From: IDS-8 sp965651325
GTDB taxonomy: Bacteria; Pseudomonadota; Gammaproteobacteria; Steroidobacterales; Woeseiaceae
DNA: 8,002 nucleotides
NCBI GenBank assembly: GCA_965651325.1
Contig: CBFGSB010000139.1
Location: 1 to 8,002 of the forward strand
Direction: 5' to 3'
Shown piece after piece: positions 1 through 5,267 of this stretch. The notes below the pieces were generated by a model. It saw only the letters and a list, made by a program, of their open reading frames with translations, had not been told where the DNA came from and made no database searches. The translations under genes were made by a program, and so were the position numbers. The stretch's first letter is position 1, and every line of letters starts with the position of its first letter.

Positions 1-300
1 CCGCGCGGGCTGGTCTTCTGCTCGTTCCCGCTGCACCCGGCCGGCAAACCTTCCACCAACCGCGCCGCGCACCTCCCGGAGATCCGGCAACCGATGCTGT
101 TCCTGTCGGGAACACGCGATGCGCTGGCGGATCGCCAACTGCTCGAAGGCGTTGTCTCGGGTTTGCCGTCGGCGGAGCTGCACTGGCTGGAGACGGCGGA
201 TCACGGCTACCGCGTGCTGAAGCGTTCGCGGCAAACGGCCGAGGACGTGTTCGACGAGATGGCGCGGGTCGCGCGCGGATTCATCGAGCGTCACACGTGA
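1..300 (+). CDS. Alpha/beta hydrolase, KANL3/Tex30-like family (5'-truncated)
   Basis: The reading frame is open from base 1 to the TGA at 298-300, giving 99 residues that continue from outside the window. Residues 9-17 read FPLHPAGKP, which resembles the LHPPGKP signature I associate with the KANL3/Tex30-type alpha/beta hydrolases. A strand then leads to SGTRD (Asp at visible residue 40) and later to ADHGY (His at residue 68). These fit the acid and the histidine of a Ser-Asp-His triad; the nucleophile elbow GxSxG would lie upstream, outside the window. Family members are usually just over 200 residues, so roughly the last 45 per cent is visible. Substrates of this bacterial family are poorly known, and no signal peptide can be judged without the N-terminus. 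The ATG at 94 is internal and is not a credible start, because conserved family sequence precedes it in frame. Family call is from motif recognition only. Confidence 0.82.
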   Translation, partial: PRGLVFCSFPLHPAGKPSTNRAAHLPEIRQPMLFLSGTRDALADRQLLEGVVSGLPSAELHWLETADHGYRVLKRSRQTAEDVFDEMARVARGFIERHT

Positions 301-307
301 GCTGAGG

Positions 308-382
308 AGACGTTCCCCGGGCTATGCTCGAGCGAGCGGCCAGCCTGGCCGGGCGGCCGCCAGGGTCGGGTCAGGAACGTCT
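308..382. repeat. Nested inverted repeats between the hydrolase and dehydrogenase genes
   Basis: The gap from 301 to 447 holds a perfect 9-bp inverted repeat: AGACGTTCC at 308-316 and GGAACGTCT at 374-382. Between these arms lie a second perfect inverted repeat with 7-bp arms (CGGCCAG at 337-343, CTGGCCG at 345-351, one base between) and a 10-bp palindrome GGCGGCCGCC at 352-361. No T-run follows, so it is not a standard intrinsic terminator. It could be a structured leader or operator for the downstream dehydrogenase, or the remains of a palindromic intergenic repeat. No clear -35/-10 pair was found in the gap. Confidence 0.5.
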
Positions 383-447
383 ACATGGATCGCCCAACTG
401 GTACGCAACTTGCTTCCTCCGGAACCACAGAGGCTCGGGAGAAAGTC

Positions 448-1626
448 ATGAAAGCGGTTACCTGGCACGGCAAGCGCGACGTTCGCGTCGACACGGTGGA
501 CGATCCGATCCTGGAGAAGCCGACCGACGCCATTGTACGGATTACGACGACGGCCATCTGCGGCTCCGACCTGCATCTCTACGAGGTGCTCGGCCCGTAC
601 ATGACCGAAGGCGACATCCTCGGACACGAACCGATGGGAATCGTCGAGGAGGTCGGCCCCGAGGTGAGCCACATCGCGCCGGGTGACCGCGTCGTCATTC
701 CCTTCCAGGTTGCCTGCGGCCATTGCTACATGTGCGATCTCGGGCTGCAGACGCAATGCGAGACGACACAGGTGCGGGAGCAGGGAACGGGCGCCGCACT
801 CCTCGGTTACTCGAAGCTCTATGGCCGGCTGCCGGGCGGGCAGGCAGAGTACCTGCGGGTCCCGCAGGCGCAATACGGACCCATCAAGGTGCCGCCGGGC
901 CCGCCGGATGAGCAGTTCATCTACCTTTCCGACGTGCTGCCGACGGCCTGGCAGGCGGTCGAGTACGCGGCCATTCCCGACGGCGGCAGCGTGGCGGTTC
1001 TGGGCTTGGGCCCGATCGGTCAATTCTCCGCGCGCATCGCCCTGCATCGCGGGCATCGGGTGATCGCGGTCGATCTCGTTCCGGAGCGGATCGAACTGGC
1101 ACGCCGGTTCGGCGTGGAGGTGCTGGACCTGGCCGAAGTGGAGGATGTCGCCGAGGCGGTGCGCGACATGACCGGCGGCCGCGGCACCGATTCCGTGATC
1201 GACGCCGTGGGCATGGAGGCGCACGGCTCGCCCACCAGCAAGTTCGCGCAAACGATCACCGGCTTCCTGCCCGACGCGGTCGCGCGCAAGATGATGGAAA
1301 CCGCCGGGGTGGATCGCCTCAATGCGCTCTATCTCGCCATCGATATCGTGCGCCGCGGCGGAACGATCTCATTGATCGGTGTCTACGGGGGCCAGGCGGA
1401 CCCGCTGCCGATGTTGACGCTGTTCGACAAGCAGGTTGCCCTGCACATGGGCCAGGCCAACGTACGCCGCTGGACCGACCACCTGATGCCGCTGGTCGTC
1501 GACGGCGATCCGCTGGGCGTCAGCGGCTTTGCGACGCACAGGTTGCCGCTGTCCGAAGCGCCGCAGGGCTACGACATCTTCCAGAAGAAGGAGGACGGGG
1601 CGATCAAGGTGCTGCTGCAGCCTTGA
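448..1626 (+). CDS. Zinc-dependent alcohol dehydrogenase, formaldehyde-dehydrogenase-like
   Basis: This is a 392-residue medium-chain dehydrogenase that should oxidise an alcohol or aldehyde adduct with NAD+. Catalytic zinc ligands are visible as ICGSDLHLY (Cys38) and GHEP (His60, Glu61). The structural zinc site is Cys90, Cys93, Cys96 and Cys104. The Rossmann motif GLGPIG spans 186-191, and Asp209 at the end of the next strand suggests NAD rather than NADP. The start MKAVTWHGKRDVRV, the DAVGMEAHGSP segment and the KKEDGAIKV tail match the FDH-like subgroup of glutathione-dependent formaldehyde dehydrogenase relatives; length is normal for it. The ATG at 448 was chosen because GGGAG at 437-441 lies 6 bases upstream and homology begins there; the in-frame ATG at 385 would add 21 residues of non-family sequence. 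It probably has its own transcript, as 147 bases separate it from the upstream gene. The true substrate is not readable from sequence; many relatives are annotated only as threonine or alcohol dehydrogenases. Confidence 0.92.
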   Translation: MKAVTWHGKRDVRVDTVDDPILEKPTDAIVRITTTAICGSDLHLYEVLGPYMTEGDILGHEPMGIVEEVGPEVSHIAPGDRVVIPFQVACGHCYMCDLGLQTQCETTQVREQGTGAALLGYSKLYGRLPGGQAEYLRVPQAQYGPIKVPPGPPDEQFIYLSDVLPTAWQAVEYAAIPDGGSVAVLGLGPIGQFSARIALHRGHRVIAVDLVPERIELARRFGVEVLDLAEVEDVAEAVRDMTGGRGTDSVIDAVGMEAHGSPTSKFAQTITGFLPDAVARKMMETAGVDRLNALYLAIDIVRRGGTISLIGVYGGQADPLPMLTLFDKQVALHMGQANVRRWTDHLMPLVVDGDPLGVSGFATHRLPLSEAPQGYDIFQKKEDGAIKVLLQP

Positions 1627-1643
1627 GGCTGCGAAGGTTTGGG

Positions 1644-3650
1644 TCAGTCCGTGCTTGCGGTGTGCAGCGTGAGGAGGTCGGGGAACCGGGCATAACCGCG
1701 GCAGGTACTGGTGGCGCGCGCCAGGCTCTCCCGCGCCCTGGCCGCGTTGCCCCGGACGAGCCAGGTTTGCGCCAGCCGGCGCAGGTCCGTGGCCGACGTC
1801 ACGTCGGCGTCGAGGCCTTCGATCTGTTCGTCGAGCCGGCGGCTGACTTCCGGCGGTACGATGCCGGGCTGCAGGCTTTCGAGCATCGTGTAGTAATAGG
1901 CGCGAGCCGCGCGGTCGGAGACCGGTGCGGTGCCGCGCAGGTAATCGCGCTCGGCAATCTCCGCCGCGCGCAGGTAGGCCGCTACCGCCTTGGCCTGCTC
2001 GCCTGCCTGGCGATAGGAATCGCCGAGATTACCCCACATCTCGTGAATCTCCGGCTCGCCCGCAGCCACCGCGTCGATGGCGCGTTGCCGCAGGATGGCT
2101 GACTGCTCGAAATCGCCCAGGAAATAGTGCGCCATGCCCAGGAACTCGTCACCGACATAGGAGCCGGGATCGAGCTCGCGGGCGCGGCTGTAGGCTTGCT
2201 TCGCGTCCGCGAACGCGCCATCGCAGAGATACAGGGTGCCGAGGTTCGCAAGCACGAATTCGTTTTCGTCGCGGGCCAGGGCCGCCTCGCTCGCGGCGAT
2301 CGCTCCGGGGATGTTGCCATCGAACCATTCCATGGTCGCAAGGGCGAACAGCGGCTTCCAGACGTTCGGGTCGATGTCGGCCGCCAGCCGCGCGGCGCTC
2401 TTGGCGGACACGAGCGCGGCGCGATCGCCGCCCTGGCGGAAAGCCTGCAGGCGGCTGGCAGCGAGGCCCGCCAGGGCCTGCGCATCGCGCGGGTCGCTTT
2501 GGACAATGCGCTCGTACACGGCGACCGCCTCGTCGTTGCGGCCGGTGCGGCTCAGGAAGTGCGCATGGGCGGCGGCGACGACGCTGTCGTTTTGATCGAG
2601 CTGCAGCGCCTGGCCGCAGGCACGGGCGGCGTCGCGCAGGGCGACCTCTTCGTCGTCCATCCAATGCGCTTCCAGGAGCGTCCGGCAAAGGCCGGCGTGC
2701 GCCCTGGCAAAGTTGGGGTCCTGGCGCAAGGCCGCCTCGAAGTGGTTACGGGCGCGGCGCACATTCAGTTCGCTGGACGGCCGGTCGAGCCAATACTCTC
2801 CGGCAAGGTAGTCATCCTGGACCGGGGCGAGCGGGTAGTGACCGACGGCACCTTCAGGAACCGGTAATCCCGTCGCCTGCCGGATCGCGAGCGCCGCGCG
2901 TGACGCGATATCGCCGTACCGTTCGGCGAGGGTGACCGACGGCAGGCTTTCCGCCCAGACCTGCCGGCGAACGCCGTTCGTGAACAGGAACAGGCGAACG
3001 CCGCTGAGCCGGCCGACGGCGACGATCTCGCCGTCGACCGCGGCATCGGTCCTCAGACGTTCCGCGGCCGACACCGGATCCAGCGCCTGTGTCAGCACCG
3101 CCGCCGTCGATGTCGACACCTTGAACACGTCGCCGAGCGCCGCGCGCAAGGCATCGGCCAGGATCATGCCGCTGTCGCCGTCGAGCGGGAGGACCGTCAG
3201 GGTGCGGGTGCCGAGATCGAGCGCCTGCGGTGCCGCCGCCGTGTGCCGGGATTCGCCGGCCGGTGGCGCCAGGCCCCACCACAACCCGGCAGCAAGCAGC
3301 GTGAACAACAGGCCGGCGCCGACCGCCAGTTTGGCACGCCCGGGGCGAGCGGCAGGGGGCGGAGCGCCGGCTGCCCCGGAGCCTTCCCGCGCGTTCTCCT
3401 CCGCGGTCATGTACAGGGTGTAGGCCTCGACGCCGAGCGCCCGGGCTACCCGCTCCAGGGTCTGCGGCTCCACCGGCCGCTCGCGGAACACCCGGCTGAC
3501 CACGTCTTTGGGGGCGGCATCCAGCCCCTCGAGCTCGGCCATGCGGTTGGCCAGTGCGGCCTGCGTGCGCAGTCCCGCTTCGGACAGGGCGTGTGTAAGG
3601 CTCGCGCGCGAGGCGCGCACCCCGCGTTTGCGTTGGCCGCGTTGCTCCAT
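1644..3650 (-). CDS. Membrane-anchored HTH / TPR repeat protein, putative regulator
   Basis: The product is 668 residues. Residues about 17-80 are helical with a Cro/CI-like HTH pattern (QAALANRM, then DVVSRVFRERPVEPQTLERV). An Ala/Pro/Gly linker leads to one transmembrane helix at about 106-128 (KLAVGAGLLFTLLAAGLWWG). Residues about 149-264 form an alpha/beta domain (TLTVLPLDGD, AVDGEIVAVGRLSG) resembling the TolB/FlgO-like domain often found before TPRs in CadC- or cyclase-type proteins. From about 280 to 648 lie at least six TPR-like helix pairs, with typical ...A..Y.RA..LDP patterns (for example DAKQAYSRARELDPGS). Predicted topology is HTH in the cytoplasm and TPRs in the periplasm, as in ToxR/CadC-like regulators. 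An in-frame ATG at 3713 has GGAG 7 bases upstream, but the 21 extra codons have only about 40 per cent GC at third positions and contain an extended -10 element, so 3650 is preferred. It converges on the dehydrogenase, 17 bases away. The target genes and signal are unknown. Confidence 0.8.
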   Translation of the reverse strand: MEQRGQRKRGVRASRASLTHALSEAGLRTQAALANRMAELEGLDAAPKDVVSRVFRERPVEPQTLERVARALGVEAYTLYMTAEENAREGSGAAGAPPPAARPGRAKLAVGAGLLFTLLAAGLWWGLAPPAGESRHTAAAPQALDLGTRTLTVLPLDGDSGMILADALRAALGDVFKVSTSTAAVLTQALDPVSAAERLRTDAAVDGEIVAVGRLSGVRLFLFTNGVRRQVWAESLPSVTLAERYGDIASRAALAIRQATGLPVPEGAVGHYPLAPVQDDYLAGEYWLDRPSSELNVRRARNHFEAALRQDPNFARAHAGLCRTLLEAHWMDDEEVALRDAARACGQALQLDQNDSVVAAAHAHFLSRTGRNDEAVAVYERIVQSDPRDAQALAGLAASRLQAFRQGGDRAALVSAKSAARLAADIDPNVWKPLFALATMEWFDGNIPGAIAASEAALARDENEFVLANLGTLYLCDGAFADAKQAYSRARELDPGSYVGDEFLGMAHYFLGDFEQSAILRQRAIDAVAAGEPEIHEMWGNLGDSYRQAGEQAKAVAAYLRAAEIAERDYLRGTAPVSDRAARAYYYTMLESLQPGIVPPEVSRRLDEQIEGLDADVTSATDLRRLAQTWLVRGNAARARESLARATSTCRGYARFPDLLTLHTASTD

Positions 3651-3652
3651 GA

Positions 3653-3667
3653 TCACCGGTTCGGTGA
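3653..3667. promoter_or_regulatory. Inverted repeat beside the TPR-regulator start codon
   Basis: TCACCG (3653-3658) and CGGTGA (3662-3667) form a perfect 6-bp inverted repeat with a 3-base spacer. It ends two bases before the preferred ATG at 3650 on the minus strand. In the minus-strand mRNA the 3' arm contains GGUGA, the only Shine-Dalgarno-like bases before that ATG, so a hairpin here would hide the ribosome site. Alternatively it is a dyad operator, for example for the encoded HTH protein itself. The symmetry is seen; both roles are inferred. Confidence 0.4.
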
Positions 3668-3696
3668 GTGCTGTTTTTTGTTCGCGTCGACCACGG

Positions 3697-3705
3697 TTTA
3701 TATCA
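3697..3705 (-). promoter_or_regulatory. Candidate extended -10 promoter of the TPR-regulator gene
   Basis: On the minus strand the sequence reads TGATATAAA, that is TG-n-TATAAA: five of six matches to the -10 consensus plus the extended TG element. No recognisable -35 box lies 16-18 bases upstream (GGAGTT, CGGAGT or GCGGAG), which is acceptable for an extended -10 promoter. Transcription would start near 3690 and give a leader of about 40 bases to the ATG at 3650. This AT-rich patch stands out from its GC-rich surroundings. Confidence 0.45.
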
Positions 3706-3751
3706 CAGCGCATGCGGGAACTCCGCTGCCCTCCGCGATTGGCCTTATCTG

Positions 3752-3781
3752 CCGTTAAGTGCCCCTAAGTGCCGCTAACGG
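3752..3781. repeat. 10-bp-phased TAAGTGCC repeats inside an inverted repeat
   Basis: TAAGTGCC occurs at 3756-3763 and again at 3766-3773, exactly one 10-bp step apart; a third TAA begins at 3776. The block is bracketed by CCGTTA (3752-3757) and its reverse complement TAACGG (3776-3781). It lies between the divergent starts at 3650 and 3850. Spacing of one helical turn suits a protein binding one face of the DNA, so it is a candidate operator. No protein is identified by the sequence. Confidence 0.4.
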
Positions 3782-3815
3782 TCGATGCCGGGCCGCGCCG
3801 GTGCGAGTAGCTTTC

Positions 3816-3827
3816 GTCGGCGCCGAC
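3816..3827. repeat. Perfect 12-bp palindrome in the leader of the small membrane protein gene
   Basis: GTCGGCGCCGAC is perfectly self-complementary and ends 10 bases before the GAGGAG ribosome site (3837-3842) of the gene at 3850. It could be an operator or a short mRNA hairpin. A GC-rich palindrome of this length is not rare in such a genome, so the evidence is modest. Confidence 0.3.
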
Positions 3828-3849
3828 AACAACCACGAGGAGACGAGCG

Positions 3850-4221
3850 GTGAAGGCAACTACCTTGATTCTGGGGATACTCGGGGGGCTCGTCGCGGGC
3901 GCATTGGGGTTTAAATGGCTCGGCGATTTCGGCCAGCTCAACGAGATGCAGCGCGCGATGGGGGGCGAACAGCTGCAGGCAATGGGCACGGCGGGCTTGC
4001 TCATGCTCCTGAGCCTCGTCGCGGGAATCGCCGGCGGCATCCTGGGTTTCCGGGGCAAGTTTGCCGCAGGCGGCCTGTTGATGCTCGCGGGCGGCATACT
4101 GCCCCTGCTCTTCGCGAAGCAGGCGTTGTTGTTCATGCTGCCGTTGGTGGCGGGCGGGGTAGTGGCGCTGGTCGGGCACTTCAAAGTCGCCAGGCCGGCC
4201 GCGGGAGCCGGTTACGGTTGA
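3850..4221 (+). CDS. Small four-helix membrane protein, unknown function
   Basis: I do not recognise a characterised family. The 123-residue product is almost all membrane: hydrophobic helices at about residues 5-22 (LILGILGGLVAGALG), 47-66 (TAGLLMLLSLVAGIAGGILG), 71-88 and 91-109. They are rich in glycine and alanine with GxxxG-like spacing, which favours tight helix packing. One polar loop (FGQLNEMQRAMGGEQLQ, about 27-43) separates helices 1 and 2, and the tail is short and basic to small (KVARPAAGAGYG). The start is GTG at 3850, set by a strong GAGGAG at 3837-3842 with 7 bases of spacing; no ATG in this frame precedes it sensibly. It is the first of three plus-strand small envelope genes and is divergent from the TPR regulator, so co-regulation is possible but unproven. 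Localisation in the inner membrane is inferred from hydrophobicity. Confidence 0.78.
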   Translation: MKATTLILGILGGLVAGALGFKWLGDFGQLNEMQRAMGGEQLQAMGTAGLLMLLSLVAGIAGGILGFRGKFAAGGLLMLAGGILPLLFAKQALLFMLPLVAGGVVALVGHFKVARPAAGAGYG

Positions 4222-4249
4222 CGCTCCTGGCCCCGCCGGAGCTGGTGCG

Positions 4250-4540
4250 ATGCGCCCGTCGCAGATCCTGGTTGCCATCCTGGCCGGTGCGCTGTTCGTC
4301 GGCGCCGGCTGCGGCGGATCGATCTCCGGGACCTACGCGGACGAAGCGGGCATCACGCGCTACGAATTCGCCGCGCACGGCCGCGTGCGCGTCTCCGTCC
4401 TGGGGACGACGGTCGCGGCGCAGTACCGGCTGGATGGCGAAAGGGTATTCGTGACGAGTCCGCAGGGCACGGTGGTCTTTACCCGCGACGCGGACCGGCT
4501 GTACGGCCCGATGGGGCTGGAGCTGGTGCGACGGGAATGA
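4250..4540 (+). CDS. Small putative lipoprotein with beta-rich domain
   Basis: The 96-residue product begins MRPSQILVAILAGALFVGAG followed by Cys21. This is a short positively charged n-region, a hydrophobic core and a cysteine followed by GG, as in a lipoprotein signal peptide. The lipobox is imperfect because position -3 is Gly rather than Leu/Val/Ile. The mature part of about 76 residues alternates strand-like segments (GTYADEAGITRYEF, HGRVRVSVLG, YRLDGERVFVTSPQGTVVFT). This is typical of small envelope proteins in which T-Y, F-G and G-D-V positions form a beta sheet; I cannot name the family. GGAG at 4238-4241 lies 8 bases before the ATG. It starts 28 bases after the preceding stop, so it is likely co-transcribed with the membrane protein gene. 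Outer-membrane anchoring is inferred, since Gly at +2 is not an inner-membrane retention signal. Confidence 0.75.
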   Translation: MRPSQILVAILAGALFVGAGCGGSISGTYADEAGITRYEFAAHGRVRVSVLGTTVAAQYRLDGERVFVTSPQGTVVFTRDADRLYGPMGLELVRRE

Positions 4541-4589
4541 CCCGAACAATTACTTGATTTGCAGATTAGCGAGACAGGGGAATCGAAAA

Positions 4590-5060
4590 ATGGGCGTTAC
4601 AGCAGTTACCGGAACGGTCAGCAACCTCCGCGAAGCCACGCACACCGAGGGCCGCATCGGCCAGCATGCGGTCGGCGGCACGGTCACCGGCAAGGTCAGT
4701 TCCAAGCAGGTCTACAGCTTCCGTGTGGCCAACCGGCCGGTCACCTACGAGTCCAAGGAGATGCTGAGCATCTCGGACGGGGACTGCGTGACCTGTGCCG
4801 GGCCGCTGAGCGGCGGCGTCATCAAGGCGATGAAGATCCGCAACGATTCGACGGGCATCCTGTACGGGCACTCGCCCGTCTTCGTGTTGGTCGGGATGCT
4901 TGCAGTGCTGTTCGGTTCGCTCATGCTGAGTGCAACCGGGATCGGGGCCATTCTCGGCATACCGATCTTCTGCATGGGCCTGTACGGTTTGTACAAGACC
5001 TGGCAGCTGTTCCAGTCCACGAAGGCGGTGCAGACGGTCCCGTTGCAGCATGCCGCGTAA
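4590..5060 (+). CDS. Membrane protein with N-terminal soluble domain, unknown function
   Basis: The 156-residue product has a polar, beta-rich N-terminal half (about 1-90: TAVTGTVSNLREATHTEGR, VYSFRVANRPVTYES, ISDGDCVTCAGPLSGGVIKA, IRNDSTG). Two closely spaced hydrophobic helices follow at about 97-116 and 118-135, then a short tail. Without a signal peptide, the soluble half is probably cytoplasmic. The 'GD.V...G...GG.IKA..IRN' pattern resembles small OB-like domains, but that fold is only a guess. Two cysteines (Cys66, Cys69) form a CxxC-type pair with one further cysteine in helix 2. The ATG at 4590 is chosen over the in-frame TTG at 4554 because AGGGGAA at 4576-4582 sits 7 bases upstream. 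The 49-base gap after the lipoprotein gene is AT-richer than average, but I found no convincing promoter. The gene converges on tRNA-Asn, whose end is 34 bases away. Confidence 0.75.
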   Translation: MGVTAVTGTVSNLREATHTEGRIGQHAVGGTVTGKVSSKQVYSFRVANRPVTYESKEMLSISDGDCVTCAGPLSGGVIKAMKIRNDSTGILYGHSPVFVLVGMLAVLFGSLMLSATGIGAILGIPIFCMGLYGLYKTWQLFQSTKAVQTVPLQHAA

Positions 5061-5094
5061 GGGGCACGCCTCGGGCTCGACAATTTTTGGAAGT

Positions 5095-5170
5095 TGGCTC
5101 CCCGGGCCGGACTCGAACCAGCGACCAATTGATTAACAGTCAACCGCTCTACCAACTGAGCTACCGGGGA
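5095..5170 (-). tRNA. tRNA-Asn (anticodon GTT)
   Basis: The minus strand folds as a complete 76-base cloverleaf with an encoded CCA end. The acceptor stem pairs TCCCCGG with CCGGGGA, followed by discriminator G and CCA. The D arm is GCTC/GAGC around AGTTGGTA. The anticodon stem GTTGA/TCAAT (first pair G-T wobble) encloses loop CTGTTAA with anticodon GTT (plus-strand 5135-5137). The variable loop is TGGTC, and the T arm is GCTGG/CCGGC around TTCGAGT. It decodes AAC and AAT codons. It lies between the small membrane protein gene (convergent) and the aminotransferase (same strand). Its own promoter is at 5205-5233. A 7-base AATTTTT is repeated at both edges (5082-5088, 5170-5176). I saw no second copy of the tRNA 3' end in the window, so nothing indicates an integrated element here. 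Confidence 0.97.
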
Positions 5171-5204
5171 ATTTTTCGGGTTCCGCGAGCGCGGCAGGGG
5201 CGGC

Positions 5205-5233
5205 ATTCTGGTCCAGCCCCAACCTCAAGTCAA
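5205..5233 (-). promoter_or_regulatory. Sigma70-type promoter of tRNA-Asn with GC-rich discriminator
   Basis: On the minus strand TTGACT (5233-5228, five of six to the -35 consensus) is followed by exactly 17 bases and CAGAAT (5210-5205, four of six to -10). The predicted start is near 5198, giving a leader of roughly 28 bases before the mature tRNA 5' end. The bases after the -10 are GCCGCCCC, a GC-rich discriminator typical of stringently controlled stable-RNA promoters in proteobacteria. A perfect GC hairpin, CCGCG/CGCGG at 5183-5194, lies in the leader. The promoter sits downstream of the aminotransferase stop, so tRNA transcription need not depend on that gene. Confidence 0.7.
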
Positions 5234-5267
5234 GGCACAAACCGCCGCCCTCGCGCCTGATTCCATT

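Noticed and set aside
322..1251. Minus-strand open frame of 309 codons
   Set aside because: Lies fully antisense to the dehydrogenase, whose zinc ligands and Rossmann motif are clear. The translation is His/Arg/Ala-rich with no recognisable domain.
2127..2867. Plus-strand open frame of 246 codons
   Set aside because: Antisense to the TPR repeats of the regulator; no family features and no good ribosome site.
1925..2935. Plus-strand open frame of 336 codons
   Set aside because: Arg/Pro/Gly-rich translation typical of a shadow frame in GC-rich DNA, antisense to the TPR gene.
4554..4589. Upstream TTG start adding 12 residues to the gene at 4590
   Set aside because: No ribosome site before the TTG, whereas AGGGGAA sits 7 bases before the ATG at 4590.
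5061..5094. Possible terminator (GCCTCGGGC then a T-run) after the small membrane protein gene
   Set aside because: The stem is only 3 bp and the T-run is 7 bases away, too weak to call.
5082..5176. AATTTTT direct repeats flanking tRNA-Asn as attachment sites or a target duplication
   Set aside because: Seven AT-only bases with no integrase gene and no duplicated tRNA end nearby; chance is the simpler explanation.
4745..5206. Minus-strand open frame running through the tRNA, containing VAQLVERLTVNQLVAGSSP
   Set aside because: This is the known artefact of translating a tRNA-Asn gene; the rest is antisense to the membrane protein gene.
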